DNA of 64,000 nt from the NCBI RefSeq assembly GCF_000002235.5, contig NW_022145539.1, forward strand, positions 757,501 through 821,500. Direction: 5' to 3'. Below, piece by piece: positions 22,458 to 35,167 of this stretch (the stretch's first letter is position 1; each line of letters opens with the position of its first letter). The stretch comes from Strongylocentrotus purpuratus. Taxonomy: Eukaryota > Echinodermata > Echinoidea > Camarodonta > Strongylocentrotidae. The position numbers and the translations under genes are program-made. The notes beneath the pieces are model-generated. The model was not told where the DNA came from. It saw only the letters and a program-made list of their open reading frames with translations, and ran no database searches.

Positions 22458-22840
22458 TTAAGGAATAGTTAAGTTCTGTTTTCAGACCGCAAATGCCTTC
22501 AAAGTGCATCGTTATTGCTCTTATTCTTATCTATGACATTTTTAGTGCCCCTTTAGAACCTGAAGGTAATTTTAGACCCCAACATGTGTGAAATTTAGCC
22601 AATACGATCATACTAATTCAGCCCCACCTTCAAATTATCTAATATTTGTGGTGGTACATAAATATTAAAAATCGTTATATTTATGGATATTTCAGCCGTC
22701 TCTGAACCGATTTTGATCAAACAAAGATGATTTTGTCAAACAAATTGTATGTTCTTTCAAACTTAACACTCATTTATTTATTATCTCACACAAAAAAAAA
22801 TTGTGTAGCTCTCTGCAACAAAACTCAACTATCCCTTTAA
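22458..22840. mobile_element. TTAA-flanked MITE (piggyBac-like)
   Basis: Inverted ends GGAATAGTTAAGTTC and AACTCAACTATCCC sit between TTAA at 22458-22461 and TTAA at 22837-22840. The interior words (CAGACCGCAAATGCCTTC, AGCCAATACGATCATAC) recur at 25278-25500 and in reverse at 50005-50228. Unfilled versions of the site (GGATTAAATTGGCA or GGATTAAATTGACA) are visible at about 23370 and 3340. A TTAA target is the hallmark of piggyBac-type elements. No transposase is present. Confidence 0.8.
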
Positions 22841-24060
22841 ATTGGCATTGATTGACCAAAGTTTATTCAATTCCTGGCAAAAAATTAGAAGAAAATTCAC
22901 TAATCTTTTTTTTTATTGATACCAGTATAGGTGATTTATTGTTAGCACCGGGTGACTGCAAGTCGAATCAAAGAATTGTACGAGTGTGTGTGTATGTGTG
23001 TGTCGGGGGGGGGGGCTCATTAGAAATGTATACGACTGTAAATGAGTTTGAAAAAATGTGAACATTCTGCATGTCTGCTTGCGGTGATTTAAAAAAAATT
23101 GTACAAGCCTCATATCTTTATGCTATTGTTTATGAAATCAATTCTCTTGTAGAAAATGTAATCTGTTTTCGGATGTGGTTAGTTTTTCAATATCATCATA
23201 ATATGCGTTAGTGTTTGTGTGTTACATGGCTGCTTACACAGCATGTGTGTAAACAGCAACTGGCTGATGTACCTCCGTGAAGAAGTAAAATTGTATATTT
23301 AAAAAATTCACGTTTCTCAACAGAAAATTTTAGATGTGTGTGCAAATACGTTTTTAATTCACTTTGTAAATAATCAGAGAGGATTAAATTGGCACTGATT
23401 GACAAAATGTATTCAAATCGTGGCAAAAAAGTAGAAGATAATTCACTACTCTTTTTTTATTGATACCAGTCTAGGTGATTTCTTGCTAGCATCGGGTGAC
23501 TGCCAGTCGAATCATAGAATTGTACAAGTGTGTGTGGGGGGGGGGGGGAGGGGTCATTAGAAATGTAAGATGTCGTTAGTTTGTCAATATCATCATAGTA
23601 TGTGTTAGTGTATGTGTGTTACACCTGGCGCGGATCCACAATGGGGGCCCGACGGGCCCGGCCCCCACCCCCTAGCCCCCAAAACAGGTAAAACATAAAA
23701 TTGGTACGTAAATTTAACTTTTTTTTAACAAAAAACTTAAGCCCCCCCCCCCCCCTTGGCAAATTTATAATAATGTCGCCGATTGTTTTTTTAAAGTCCT
23801 CTTACCCCCCCGGCTAGCTGATTCGCTGCTAAATATTTTCTCGCGTATTGGACAAAGAAATGCTCTTACCCCCCCCCCCCCCCCCCCCCGCTTATTTGTT
23901 GGCTGGCTGAGTCGCCGTTAAATATATTCTCACGAAATGACCCCCCCCCCCCTCTTGTGGCCGACTGGATCCGCCCCTGGCTAACATGGTCATTTTGTAA
24001 AACCGCAACTGGCTGATGTACCCTCCGTGAAGAAGTAAGATGATATATTTTAAAAACCTG
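22841..24060 (+). repeat. Tandem duplication of the 3' flank of gene B
   Basis: Two diverged direct copies, starting near 22841 and near 23385. Each runs from GGCA(C/T)TGATTGAC through TTGATACCAGT and a GT-rich stretch to GCAACTGGCTGATGTACC. The second copy is interrupted by the MITE at 23625-23979; the first copy shows the uninterrupted order at 23219-23265. Confidence 0.7.
23625..23979. mobile_element. hAT-like MITE with GGATCCGC ends and poly-C core
   Basis: Ends CTGGCGCGGATCCA and TGGATCCGCCCCTG, with three long C runs inside (the longest about 20). It lies in the second tandem copy; the first copy is unoccupied (GTGTGTTACATGGCTGCTT). The target duplication is not clear because the flanks have diverged. 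Confidence 0.7.
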
Positions 24061-25277
24061 AACTGTAACGATAAATTTATCTCAGCTATGGTCCTGAGTT
24101 CTACGCGTAATTATTGTCAGTTCAATTACTATATTTTATAACATTCTGAGAAAATATAGCTTAATATAGGCTACAGCTGGAAAAGGAAGTGAAGAAACAT
24201 ATTCAGAGTGTATGTATGAAATTCAAAAAAATCAATGGAAAAGGGTAATTCACACAGTTTAGGACTACAAATTATACACTTATAATTTTGTATCACAGGA
24301 AAATTAATTTGTATGATTTAAACAATATTGATATCACCCTCTCTTTACACGATGTGTTTGTAAATTTCTCCCAACACCTTCATGTTTAATATGAATAGGC
24401 CTAGTTAATAAATATATTCTTTCATGTTTACATCCTATAACATCAATTTCTGCAGCAACTCTTTATCTTCAACTGACAAAATTTGTGTTTTCACAACACA
24501 ATACTCAACATTTTCTAATATACACAATTTTACATGACCGCATGTAAGCAGCAATGTTTATGTCATATTGTGCAATACATGCCTATCCATCAATAAATGT
24601 CTTAAACATGAATAAAACAGAGCCTATACCAATACTTAAAGTTTTCAATGTTTTATTGTTCCAAATTTTACAAATAATATAGACATACATATAGAATTAA
24701 AAATATATAATACATACAGTATAAATGAGCACGTTTCAATGATTTTCAATTCATATAATAGATTAAGTAGAATGTGAGAACCTATTAAAAAGAAGTACTT
24801 GTATATTATAGGTTCCTGGAAAAAAATAGGTATTGTAGAAGAAAAAACCGTAGTAGTAGAGAAGGACGTAATTTAGATGGAGAATTCAAAACACAATGGA
24901 ATGAGGAAATTTGTATACCAAATAATGCATTACCACCAATATCCAAAGTCACCCGTTAAAATGCGTAGTCAAAATACCTGATCATTGTCATACGTGTAGA
25001 TAAATTTCTGAATTAATACAATTGGCTGTTTTGTTATTTGTGAACAATGGGTGCGGTGCACATTCCTGTAACCATAAGGGTTTTATTTCACACTCCAAAA
25101 TTTGAAAATATGCAATTGTGATATATTTTGATATTGGGTGCATGAAGAAAATGAAAGTTTGGTGTATAGAGATCTTTAATATCAACATCCCCTGGTATTT
25201 CCCAGAGGAAATTCGTACACAAGAAAAGTCGTAGCCCATTAAGCAAAATAATGATTAAGATTAAGTCTATTTTACTT
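24061..25277. other. AT-rich intergenic DNA, nothing recognised
   Basis: No exon, RNA gene or element could be supported on either strand. Confidence 0.5.
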
Positions 25278-25500
25278 TTAAAGGGATAGTTGAGTTCTGT
25301 TTTCAGACCGCAAAGGCCTATAAAATGTATGTTTATTGCTCTTATTCTTATCTATGACATTCCTAGTGCCCTTTTGGGCCCTAAAAATGCTATGAAGGTA
25401 ATTTTCGACCACAAAATGTGTAAAATTTAGCCAATACGATCATACCATTTCAGCTCCACTTTCAACAAATATGGTGACCGTTAATTAATTAAATAATTAA
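25278..25500 (+). mobile_element. Truncated TTAA MITE copy
   Basis: Begins TTAAAGGGATAGTTGAGTTC and matches the left part of the element at 22458-22840. The right end is missing. Confidence 0.75.
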
Positions 25501-25519
25501 TAATAACATTACATATTTT

Positions 25520-26560
25520 CTCATGTGCCCCTTTTCCTTTATAATAACTGCTCCTATTCCTAATGATAAGTTCCCCATTAAAATAAAAGAGCCCCTTCCC
25601 CTTCTCATAAGTGCCCCTTCTCTGGTAAATGACCCTTTTCAGCTACGAAAAGTAACTTCTTTTCACTTGAGATAAGTGTCCCCTTAACCGCCGATAAATG
25701 CCCTTTTAAAATCTGATCGGTGCCCATTTTTTTTCAACTAATGCACATTTTCCTTTATTGTAAGCGCCCATTTGCATTCACATGAGTGCCCCTTTTCATT
25801 CACATGAGTGCCCCTTTTCATATTTGGTCATTGCCCCTTTTTAGGTGCGATAAGTGCCTCTTTTCAACTCTGATAATTTCCCTCTTAACAATGATACGTA
25901 CACCTTTTCCTTTTCTAATAAGGGACCTATCCCCTTTTCATAAATGCCCCTTTTCACCTCCTATAAATCTGATGGGGGCCCCTTTTCTTCGACAAATACG
26001 CATTTCTTATTCTCATGACTGACTTTTTTCATCCCTGGTGAGTGCCTCTTTTTGAGGGTGTAATAATTAAGTGCCCCATTTTCACCTCTGATAATTACTA
26101 TTTGTACTTTGACACATGCTCCTTTTCTTTTCTTAAAAGTATCCCCTTTTCCTCTCATCATTAAAGGCGCCCCAAATTTCAAGCGACTAGGATCAATTTC
26201 TCCCAAAGCTCGCTCGCTACGCTCGCACGAATCTATAGATGATTACTTATGTTATTTATCAAAGGTCTTTTTCCTCTTTATACTGTAATTTTTCGCACTG
26301 CGATCTCACAAATATTGAATTGTTTCCTTGCTCGCTTCGCTCGATCGCAAATATTGTTTTCGGACCATCACACCCAACTGCAAAGCAATATCTTGTATGG
26401 TGTATAAAGTGAAACAAATACTGAAATCATCCGTGATAATGTAATCACAATGTAGGAGTAAATACCAATGTCTAAAAGGTTGTATATTTTCGCTTTGATA
26501 TTTCCCTTTGTAGGTGCCCTTTTTATCCAGAAAGTGCCCTTTTTCTTGGTCCCCCCCCCC
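25520..26560 (+). repeat. Diverged minisatellite of GTGCCCCTTTT units
   Basis: About 25-35 irregular units of 20-45 bp, each with a core such as AAGTGCCCCTTTTCA and a variable part often containing GATAA. It is interrupted near 26170-26500, where the words GCTCGCTACGCTCGCA appear. Units differ from each other, so the array is old. Confidence 0.75.
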
Positions 26561-26569
26561 CCCACTTCG

Positions 26570-28484
26570 GAAGTAGCTCGGCTGCCCCTGAAACCATGTT
26601 AGTTTTGTTATGATATATTTTATTGAAAATGATTACATCAGAGGCTGTTAAGTTGTGCATGTTTAAAAAGACGTTTGCTTGACTACTGTAAACAAAAATA
26701 CTGATATCATTCGATATGTGTGTTAAGAATGTTTACAATCAAGCTATACAGAGCATCGCTGTTGCAATCCTCACTGAAACAAAAATATTATACCTGTATT
26801 CCTGTAATGAATCTGAATTTCTCGATTTCTAATAGCACTCAAAACCTGGACGGAAACATCAATATTTATTTCTCTTTACTGTTCCATCAGAAAACTCAAA
26901 GGAATAATTTGATATTTTCCCCATCCCCTCCCCCCCCCCCCCCCTCAAGCCTACTAAATATACAGTGGGCTAAATCAACTCAATTGAACAAATCTGGAAA
27001 AAGAAGCTTGAAATGATAATGTGTTGTGGTTGAATTTCAAGGCCAAAATTAGAGTCTTAACATGCACACACACACAGTTTCATCATCAAATAAACAGGAG
27101 AATCCCTACGAAGTGCATCAAGCAGTGTTCGCCGTGATGCGCCCATCTCCCCTAATCAATGGCTCTGATCATTAGCTTACAAGGGCGCCCTCAGATGACA
27201 GCAATAAATGAAGTTTCAAAATTAGCATTATGAGTATTACGCAAGTTTTTTTATGACCACAAGTCATGTACACGCGGTAGAGAGAGAGAGAGAGAGAGAG
27301 ACAGAGAACAGAAAATGAACTTGATATTGTGCATCAGATCATGGATCTATTACGGATGGAAATTCAACGTGATTCTTTCTTTGATCCAATGATAGTCACC
27401 GCCTTCTGATTATGTGCATCCTAATGAGAACATTCAGCTGTTTTAACAATAACGACTGCGTAAGCATTTTCGGTCATTGACAAAGGAGCAGTTTCCCTCT
27501 TTGGGATTTTGTTTGGATGGTGTGCTCTGTAAGAGTGTGTCTTAAATAAAAACATCCCAAAGGGGGAGCAGCAAAGCAGACGATTTTGGCGATATGAAAT
27601 GTATTATTACTAATTTTCACCCATGACCAATAAAACAATTAAAGGGCCATGATCTTTATAGGCCCTGTGCGTTGTATCTCTGGAATATTATGAGGAAATA
27701 TGAGCAAACAGGATTTTAAATCACAACCAATCCAACTATAAACTCTATCTAGTTTATTAACATGTTTTTCAAAATAAAATACAGTACACGGAACAACAAT
27801 TTCCGATTATAAGCCAGAACTGCACATCGATTTTTCATGATTTAGGCGAGTAATTATCTTCTGCGCATGTAGATTAACATGTGTAAAATCACTATCTTGA
27901 TTCTGTCCCGGCCTTTTGGTGGTGACCATGATGAGATCAAAGTGAAGAAACATGTATGGAATGTTATTGAGACGACATTGACGGAGACAATCACAATGAA
28001 TTCGTTATTAAAACGATGAATGTCCATCCGTAATAGGTCCATGATCAGATTAAAATTTGAGAATCTCTACCAAGCAATAGTATTAACAAACAGATTTTTT
28101 TTTTCGTTCTTGTTATAAAAAGCAGATCCTTCTGTTGACAAAAAGTTGTTGTTAACAACTTGCTTAGATAAGCGGGCACATGTCCCCGGTTGCAAAACTG
28201 GAAGAAAAGATAGAACAAAGATAGAGGGGATAGAGAGAGGGAGAGAGGGAGAGAGGGAGGGAGGGAGGGAGAGAGGGAGGGAGGGAGAGAGAGAGAGAGA
28301 GAGAGACCGACAAACAACAGACAGAGACAGACAGCGACAGGTCGTGTCTTCACCAAAGAATATGCTTCGTATAACATGACTGTGCAATACTTCCAAAAAG
28401 AAAGCAAAGTATGTGTTCCTTTGAAGAAACGATGATACACATATCAACACAAGGGGTAACTATTTTAATTTTTAAAAAATATGG
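26570..28484. other. Intergenic DNA with GA microsatellites
   Basis: No gene seen. It contains poly-C (26930-26944) and (GA)n at 27280-27300 and 28227-28308. Confidence 0.5.
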
Positions 28485-28556
28485 AGGGGGCACCCGGATT
28501 TGAACCAAAGACCTCTCGATCTGCAGTCGAATGCTCTACCACTGAGCTATACCCCC
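28485..28556 (-). tRNA. tRNA-Cys (GCA)
   Basis: Minus strand, 72 nt. The acceptor GGGGGTA pairs with TGCCCCC, the D arm is AGCTCAGTGGTAGAGC, the anticodon loop ACTGCAGAT gives GCA, and the B box is GGTTCAAATCC. A T6 run follows (28475-28480 in reverse), a polymerase III terminator. The gene matches the eukaryotic tRNA-Cys pattern and has no intron. The T-arm stem (CTTTG opposite CCGGG) is weak, so activity is likely but not certain. Confidence 0.88.
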
Positions 28557-29344
28557 ACACGTATCATCCCAATCAGAATTCTGATAGTTTGAAAGTGGCT
28601 TTAGCATAATTATAAAGAACGAGCAATAATGAATAAATGAGATACTTTGTGAATTAATTTTGCAATTTCAAGAACTCAGAACGAGACATCCTTATAAAGA
28701 TAGAAAGACAAAGGGACATAAAGAAAAAATAGAGAGAAAGGGAGAGAGAGTAATTCAAGGCTTAAACATACATCGCTCCAAATTGAATTTACTTATTGAC
28801 GTAAATTCCACTTTCGAAGTGTTCCGGGTAAAACGAAATAGGAGAAATCACAAACCAAAACAAATGTAAATGAACTCTGAAATCGAAACGAATGTCAAGT
28901 CCATCGCTATAAGTGATTATCATTACAAAGTATCTATAAGCCAGTTCAGTGATAGTATCTGAACATAAGATACTCCTATGAAGACGAATGTAGGGTAAGT
29001 GTTCATGAAAGTTATGCAATCATTATTCATCTATGCTCCGACGGTACATTCTATGATACACAGGTGGAAGTATTATTTCCAATGGGGCAAACAAAAGATA
29101 TTCATAAAGTGCCTTCATCACAGTCTTTTGGCAGTGATTATTATGAAAATGCACTAAGTGGGACTTTTTAATGGTTTGAAAGCCGTGGATAATTTGGGTC
29201 ATTAATTGTGTGCATGTGCTATCAACGAACTCGTCTATTTTCAGAAAAGTACAATGACCTCTTGTCAAAGTCTTTCTGAGTAAGAAAAAGGTTCGACATA
29301 TTCATGATATTTATAAAAATAAAATCATGTCATTTTACACCAAT

Positions 29345-29386
29345 ACATCATCTTACTTGCAAATGAACCTCTCTCTCTCTCTCAGG

Positions 29387-29414
<28 letters not shown>
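29345..29414. repeat. (CT)n microsatellite
   Basis: Simple CT repeat broken by CAGG. A similar tract at 30040-30075 precedes the next tRNA unit. Confidence 0.85.
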
Positions 29415-29418
<4 letters not shown>

Positions 29419-29572
29419 CTAAGTTGTATGGAGAGGGAATTTTGGGGCAGGCTTCTTTGCTAAAAACACATGTTTATACCATTAATTGTCGATTCAGTAC
29501 AAAGTCTTAATACTCTCTAAACATTGGGTTCATTGCACTATATCCTTGGGGAAAAATAAAATAATGTTGACT

Positions 29573-29644
29573 AGGGGACACCCGGGTTTGAACCAAGGAC
29601 CTCTCGATCTGCAGTCGAATGCTCTACCACTGAGCTATATCCCC
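29573..29644 (-). tRNA. tRNA-Cys (GCA)
   Basis: 72 nt, acceptor GGGGATA paired with TGTCCCC (a compensated change against the first copy), same D and anticodon arms, B box GGTTCAAACCC. A TTTTT run follows on the minus strand. The compensated acceptor change suggests this copy is under selection. Confidence 0.9.
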
Positions 29645-30037
29645 ACCACAACAATACAATAGTATAATAGCACTTAGTCCTTTTCTGCATTATTGAAGGA
29701 AAATAAAAGCAAAACATTTTCCACAGTCTAACTTAACTACGAACTGAACATGATAATAACAAACTTTTTATCAATTGATAAACAAACACATTAAATCACA
29801 GTATAAATCGTTATTCATGCACAACCACATAATATAAACATATTTCACGCTGGATACAGTTATTTCATGAACTAAAAACATAAACAAGCATAATTACTTT
29901 TTCAGAATAAAACACATTTTCTTTCAATTTTTTTCCCTCCTATTTCTCACCATATAATTTATACAGAATTAAAGTTATTAGTCTTCCCTTTATCTTATCA
30001 AAATACACCATCTACCCCCACCCCCTTCCGAACCCTT

Positions 30038-30068
<31 letters not shown>

Positions 30069-30226
30069 TCCTCTCTCACTATACTTGTATGGAGAGGGAA
30101 TTTGGGGCAGGTTTCTTTACTACAAATGTTTATATCATTGATTTTCGATTCAGTACAAAGTCTTAGTACTCTATAAACATTGGGCTTATTGCAGTATCCT
30201 GTGGTAAAACTAAAATAACATATACA

Positions 30227-30296
30227 AGGGAGCACCCGGATTTGAACCAGGGACCTCTCGATCTGCAGTCGAATGCTCTACCTGAGCTATACTCCC
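30227..30296 (-). tRNA. tRNA-Cys (GCA), possible pseudogene with short D-loop
   Basis: 70 nt, acceptor GGGAGTA paired with TGCTCCC, GCA anticodon and intact T arm (GTCCCTGGTTCAAATCCGGG). Two bases are missing from the D-loop: GCTCAGGTAGAGC against GCTCAGTGGTAGAGC in the others, leaving five loop bases. The GG pair is kept, so folding may survive, but the A box spacing is changed. A TTTT run follows. It may be a weak or dead gene. Confidence 0.7.
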
Positions 30297-30609
30297 TCCC
30301 TGCCGATGCTAAAGTATAATAGGGCTCAGTCCTTTCTTGCAGTATTGAAGGAATATAGAAACATATGGCTGTACTGCGTGAACGACACAACTGACGAAAC
30401 ATGAGTTCGATGTAAACAAAACCAGACCCACGCCCACTTTTATGCATTCAGGAACTACGTAAGCTCAGTGAAGCCTATCCTAGTCCAGCTAATCCAAAGG
30501 TAACTTTAAAGAGCTCCAGCTACGGTAAGTGCCATACATTTTGTTGCATTTTGAAAGAGATCAGATAATGAAAGATTATAAGGATAGTGGAAATTGCTAT
30601 CTAAATGCT

Positions 30610-30780
30610 ATATGAAGGAGTAGTAGTAGTAGTAGTAGAAGTAGTAGTAGTAATGATTATCATAATAATGATGATAATAATAACAATAACGATAATAATT
30701 ATTAAAATAATATAAATAATAATAATAGTAGTAGCAGCAGTACAAATATTATTGTAGTAGTAGTAGTACTAGTAGTAGTG
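30610..30780. repeat. (AGT)n and (AAT)n microsatellites
   Basis: Runs of TAGTAG and TAATAA/TGATAA triplets. Confidence 0.85.
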
Positions 30781-30924
30781 AGACGAGGAACAAAGCGATC
30801 AAGAAGAACGAGAAGAGGATCATGATATTTTCTGGTTCCTTTTATCCCTTTTATGTTACTGTGTAAAACTGTTTATACCTATTGTTATGTGTTTATTATT
30901 TGAAAATAATATTTCAAGTTCATT

Positions 30925-31348
30925 CAGCTCATCAAGAAGAACAAGAAGGAAAATAAGAAAAAGAAGGAGAACAATAAATAGAAGAACAAGAAGAAGAGGA
31001 AGGAGGAAGAGAAGAAATTTAATCCCAAGATAGAAAGAGAAAGTGAGAGAAAGAGAGAGAAAGAGAAGGAGCAATAGAGAGAGGGAGGGAGACAGAACGA
31101 GAGAGAGAGAGAGGGAGAGATGGTGGGAGAGAGAGGAAAACTGAGAGGGAGAGAGGGAGGGGAGAGAGATAGGAAGACTGAGAGGGAGAAAGAGAGGGGA
31201 GAGAGGGAGGGAGGGAGAGGGAGAGATGATGGGAGAGAGAGGAAGACTGAGAGAGGGAGAAGAAGGGAGGGAGATAGGAAGACTGAGAGGGAGAGAGGGA
31301 GGGGAGAGAGAGGAAGGGGAGAGAGAGGGAGAGAGGGAGGGAGGGAGG

Positions 31349-31380
<32 letters not shown>

Positions 31381-31388
31381 TTAGAGAT
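30925..31388. repeat. Polypurine GA/GGGA tract at the duplication edge
   Basis: About 460 bases almost without pyrimidines on the plus strand. The block homologous to the left side begins right after it at about 31390, where the left copy (8332) also has a CT tract. The duplication therefore ends in a simple repeat. Confidence 0.85.
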
Positions 31389-31972
31389 AACATAATTATG
31401 GACCACCTGATAGTCTAGACTGAAATTACGGACTTGAGACTTACGGAAATGAGAGCAGAAGGAGAAAAGGGAGAAGAAGCTGAATTTTGTTTTTCACGGA
31501 TAGTATACAAGAAACATGGAACACTGAAAAGCAAATAACGTTTTAGATAGAAACATAGGCAAAGATACAAACGAGAAAAGGGGGAGATGCAACGACTTTG
31601 AAGAGAGAATAGAGAGGAGGAGCAGGGGAAAAGCAATATAAGTTATAGACAAAATATATTTGAAGAAGTGAGGATGATTTAAGTTTTCCCGGTCAATTTC
31701 CATTGTTTTCAGTCCATTTGATAAATCGTTGACTTCATTCCATGAATGCCGCACTTTTATCATTCGAATTCAGTCCGTCTGGCGCATGCGCCAAGATTCA
31801 TTCAACTCCGTCGGCAGTAGATGAAAAGTGATCTCGCGGGCATTAAAATTCGCGAATGTGCAGTCAATTTCGTAACGTGTTCATTCGAGTTACATGGAAA
31901 TATCAGATCGAAGAAGGATAGAAAATGTTTTTGGATAGATAATGATATCGGTTTAAAATCAACTCTTACCTA

Positions 31973-32858
31973 TACAGTGCGTCCCAGAAAAAAACGAAAC
32001 CGAGAATTATCGATGTTATATCATAACTTAATCACATTTATAATTAATAAATGACAAATATTTAGAAAACTTAGATCCTCCTCTTTCATTTGATGCAACT
32101 CAATATGATGCATATTTCACGCATGAGTGATTAAAATCAATTTGAAGAGAGGAAACCGAAAAGTCGTTTGGCGGGCGGTATTTGAATTTCAAAGAGAAAA
32201 TCACATTTCTAGAAAGTTGTGTTTCTGCCCTTTCATATGACACGTCGATCAGGAAAAATGAGCAAGGAATGACAAAGTTCTGTTTGTTTAAAGTAGCCCT
32301 TACTTTTTCATAATTTTAGCAAACACATTCGTTTTCACTGGATGCCTGCCGTAGCAAAAAGCAGAATTGACAAAAGACTTAACTCCGTTTCATTGACAAT
32401 CAACCATGCATGAAGTCTTTCGTCTACGGCTGATTGTCAACGAAACGGAGTTAAGTCTTTTGTTAATTTCGTTTGTTGATACGGCACGCAGCCAGTGAAA
32501 AAGAATTCTTTAATCAAATTATGGAAATGCAAGCACTACTTTAAACGAACAGAACTTTGTTATTCCTAGCTCATTTTTCCTGATTGAGGTGTCATATGAA
32601 AGGGCAGAAACTCAAATTTTTAGAAATGTGATTTTCTGTTAGAAATTCAGATATCGTCCACCAAATGACTTTTTGTTTTCCTCTCTTCAAATTGATTTTA
32701 ATCACTCATGCGTGAAATAAACATTATTGTGAGTTGCATCAAATGTAGGAAGAGGATCTATGCTTTCTAAATATGTTTCATTTATCAATTATAATTGTGA
32801 TTAAATAATGATAAAACATCGATAATTCTCGGTTTCGTTTTATCTGGGACGCACTGTA
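31973..32858. mobile_element. Long fold-back element, TA target (Tc1/mariner-like ends)
   Basis: 886 bp, almost entirely one long imperfect hairpin centred near 32415. The ends TACAGTGCGTCCCAGA and TCTGGGACGCACTGTA are flanked by TA. The inner stem includes AACTCCGTTTC and its complement. The paralogous site on the left (TTTGTACAATATATAGGTAA, around 7081-7084) is empty. No transposase frame. Confidence 0.88.
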
Positions 32859-33025
32859 TAATGTACAAAATATGAGCCTGTGGTTGTCAAGTATTACTTT
32901 TTATTGTCTTGTATATGAACTCCTGATAATATACTACTATACTGTAATGATTAATTTGTATGAGTGAGTGAATTGCAATAAGCGACTTTTCCATTCATCA
33001 TGGTTACACACGAAATTTGATTTAC

Positions 33026-33368
33026 TTAAAGGTAAAGACCAGTTATGGTCATGCGATTGCATTGTGAAAGAAACGTCTTGGAATCGATCAGAAAAGGTTG
33101 ATCATCTAGCATCTAGCATCTGTAAGGTTCTGGAATCATCAAAATGATAAGAAATTTGGCCCATTCTTCGTAAAGTTACAAGCACTATACACAGAAAGAT
33201 GTACATGGGACTACTGTGTATCTCTCACAGACCATGAGAGAAACAAATTTACCAAATTTTTTATCATCATGTATTAGTCAAAACATATTCTTTCACATGA
33301 TTGGTAATGAGAGCTTCCATTTCATTTTTTGAAATTGGGGCGTTTCCAATACTGGTCTTAACCTTTAA
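33026..33368. mobile_element. TTAA-flanked MITE
   Basis: Ends AAGGTAAAGACCAGTTATGG and CCAATACTGGTCTTAACCTT between TTAA sites. The paralogous left site reads TGATCAAGG at 6951-6959 without the element. Its left half is very similar to the right half of the element at 35168-35533 in reverse. Confidence 0.82.
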
Positions 33369-34335
33369 TCAATGTATATGCATGCAGTCATTTTGTTTTA
33401 TTTCTTTTAATGCAGTCATTTTATTTATTTCGTAATTTTTAGAGATGGTATATATTATGTTATCAGTTTGTGTACATTGCATTGCCTATCAGGACATACA
33501 CAGATTATTTATACATATATTAATCACCACAAGGGGATTCACAAGTAGTTAAAACTGTCGATTACCCGTGCCTACTCACATTCATCCTGTCATCCAGCCA
33601 TATTCAAACGGAGGTATAGTCTCCTGGACGCTAAAGCATAGTGCACTGTATTTGGACATTAATCGGGACTGCACTATGTAGCTATACTTGCGCCCTCTAT
33701 ATAGCCAACAATGCCTAAGCGGTACCCGTTGGTCCCCCGTGGCCCTCTTTTCTTATGTTAATTTAGAGCTGATTTGATGAGATAACTACCTGCCAGTGAG
33801 CAGACAGTGAGGTCTAATCCCTCCTGGCAAAACTAGTGCAGGTATGCTTATCTATTTTTATTTTTGAGCACGAAGGATTCACGTTTAAAAATGTTATTCT
33901 ATTGATGACAGGGAAGTCAAACCTTGGATTGACATGGGGCTACATGGAATACAACTTCCGCCCCCTTGTTTGACTGCCCAGGAAAAAGAAAAGAACTTGT
34001 AGTTTGTCTGTATCATGTAGCTCTGGTATTAACCCCCCCCCCCCGCCCTGCTAATTAATTTCTGGATATGCCATTGCATGTTGTTCGAAATATTAAGTCA
34101 CATAATGAAAATTGCATTTTTAACGTTTTGCAATGAGCAAATTGAAGTACGTCATGTTTAGATTCATCGCAGTATTGATACGATAATCTTTCTTGTGTGA
34201 ATTTTTTTTCTTCCTCTCCTTTTTTGACATGCTTGGCAGTTCTAGTGACAAGTCTACCGATTATTCTATTTGGTGTGCATTCAAACTTTTTTATATTCAT
34301 AACATTGCATTTCTCACTCTTCTTCTCCCCCCCCC

Positions 34336-34368
<33 letters not shown>

Positions 34369-35167
34369 ACACTTCAGGGTTTTTTTCAGATCACTTACTT
34401 CTTCACGAAGGTTACAACAGCCAGTTGCTGTTTCACACAAAGGCCGTCTAAAGTAGCCCTATAACGCACAAACACCAGATATTATGATTATATATTCTTT
34501 TTAAATAACGAACTGAGAACAGACATTCTTTTTCTCCAGAGAATTGTATTGGTAAACATTAGAATTAAAGATGAAAGAAAGACCTGTGATAAGGCTCGTA
34601 CAATTTGTCTCAAATCAACAGCAAGCAGACATTTATTTATTTAGTCATCTTTAAAAACACAGAGTAGCCCTATTCAGTGCCACAAGGCCTGCTTTACAAA
34701 GGGACCCTGTATCAAGTGGATATCACAATGTATTAAGTTAAAACACAACATAAAGACAAACACATAAATATATGAAATACAAGGCAACTACAACATAAAT
34801 GTACAGCAGTGTTATGATAGATTTATATAAAAACATGTTAATATAAAATAAAATCAATTGGCTTTAGTTATTGCGATATCATACTATAGACTGTTGTTCC
34901 CATAGGATTTTTGTTAGATACATGTATATGTAAAGTGGATGATATTTGAACAAGCATTGCTAGTGATTTAAAAAGTTCGCTTGTAGTATATTAGAAGGAG
35001 CATTTTTTATATTCAGTTCTTGGTTTCGGTAGGTAATATTGGCAAGAAATGATATATCCAGTGAAAGAGGCGACATTACGTTTAGATACTAAAGTATATA
35101 GGTTGTGGGGCAAGGTTGTGCAGTAACTTGTACGCGAAAACTTATTCTTTGTTCAATTGGCTGCCAT
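33369..35167 (-). repeat. Inverted copy of the A-B spacer, no gene
   Basis: Matches 6.95-4.6 kb in reverse, including the (CT)n at 34340-34370. No coding region is supported. Confidence 0.6.

Larger units (their letters stand above)
29424..30360 (-). repeat. Tandem duplication of the tRNA-Cys unit
   Basis: Two direct copies about 655 bp apart. The words GTATGGAGAGGGAATTT, CGATTCAGTACAAAGTCTTA and AGTATAATAG recur on both sides of the tRNA genes at 29573-29644 and 30227-30296. The flanks were copied with the genes, so this is local duplication rather than retrotransposition. Confidence 0.8.

Noticed and set aside
25520-26560. Possible CRISPR-like array
   Set aside because: Units and spacers are both variable and the context is animal DNA; it is a minisatellite.
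27854-29268. Short minus-strand frames around the tRNA genes
   Set aside because: No domains, no splice context and no paralogue support.
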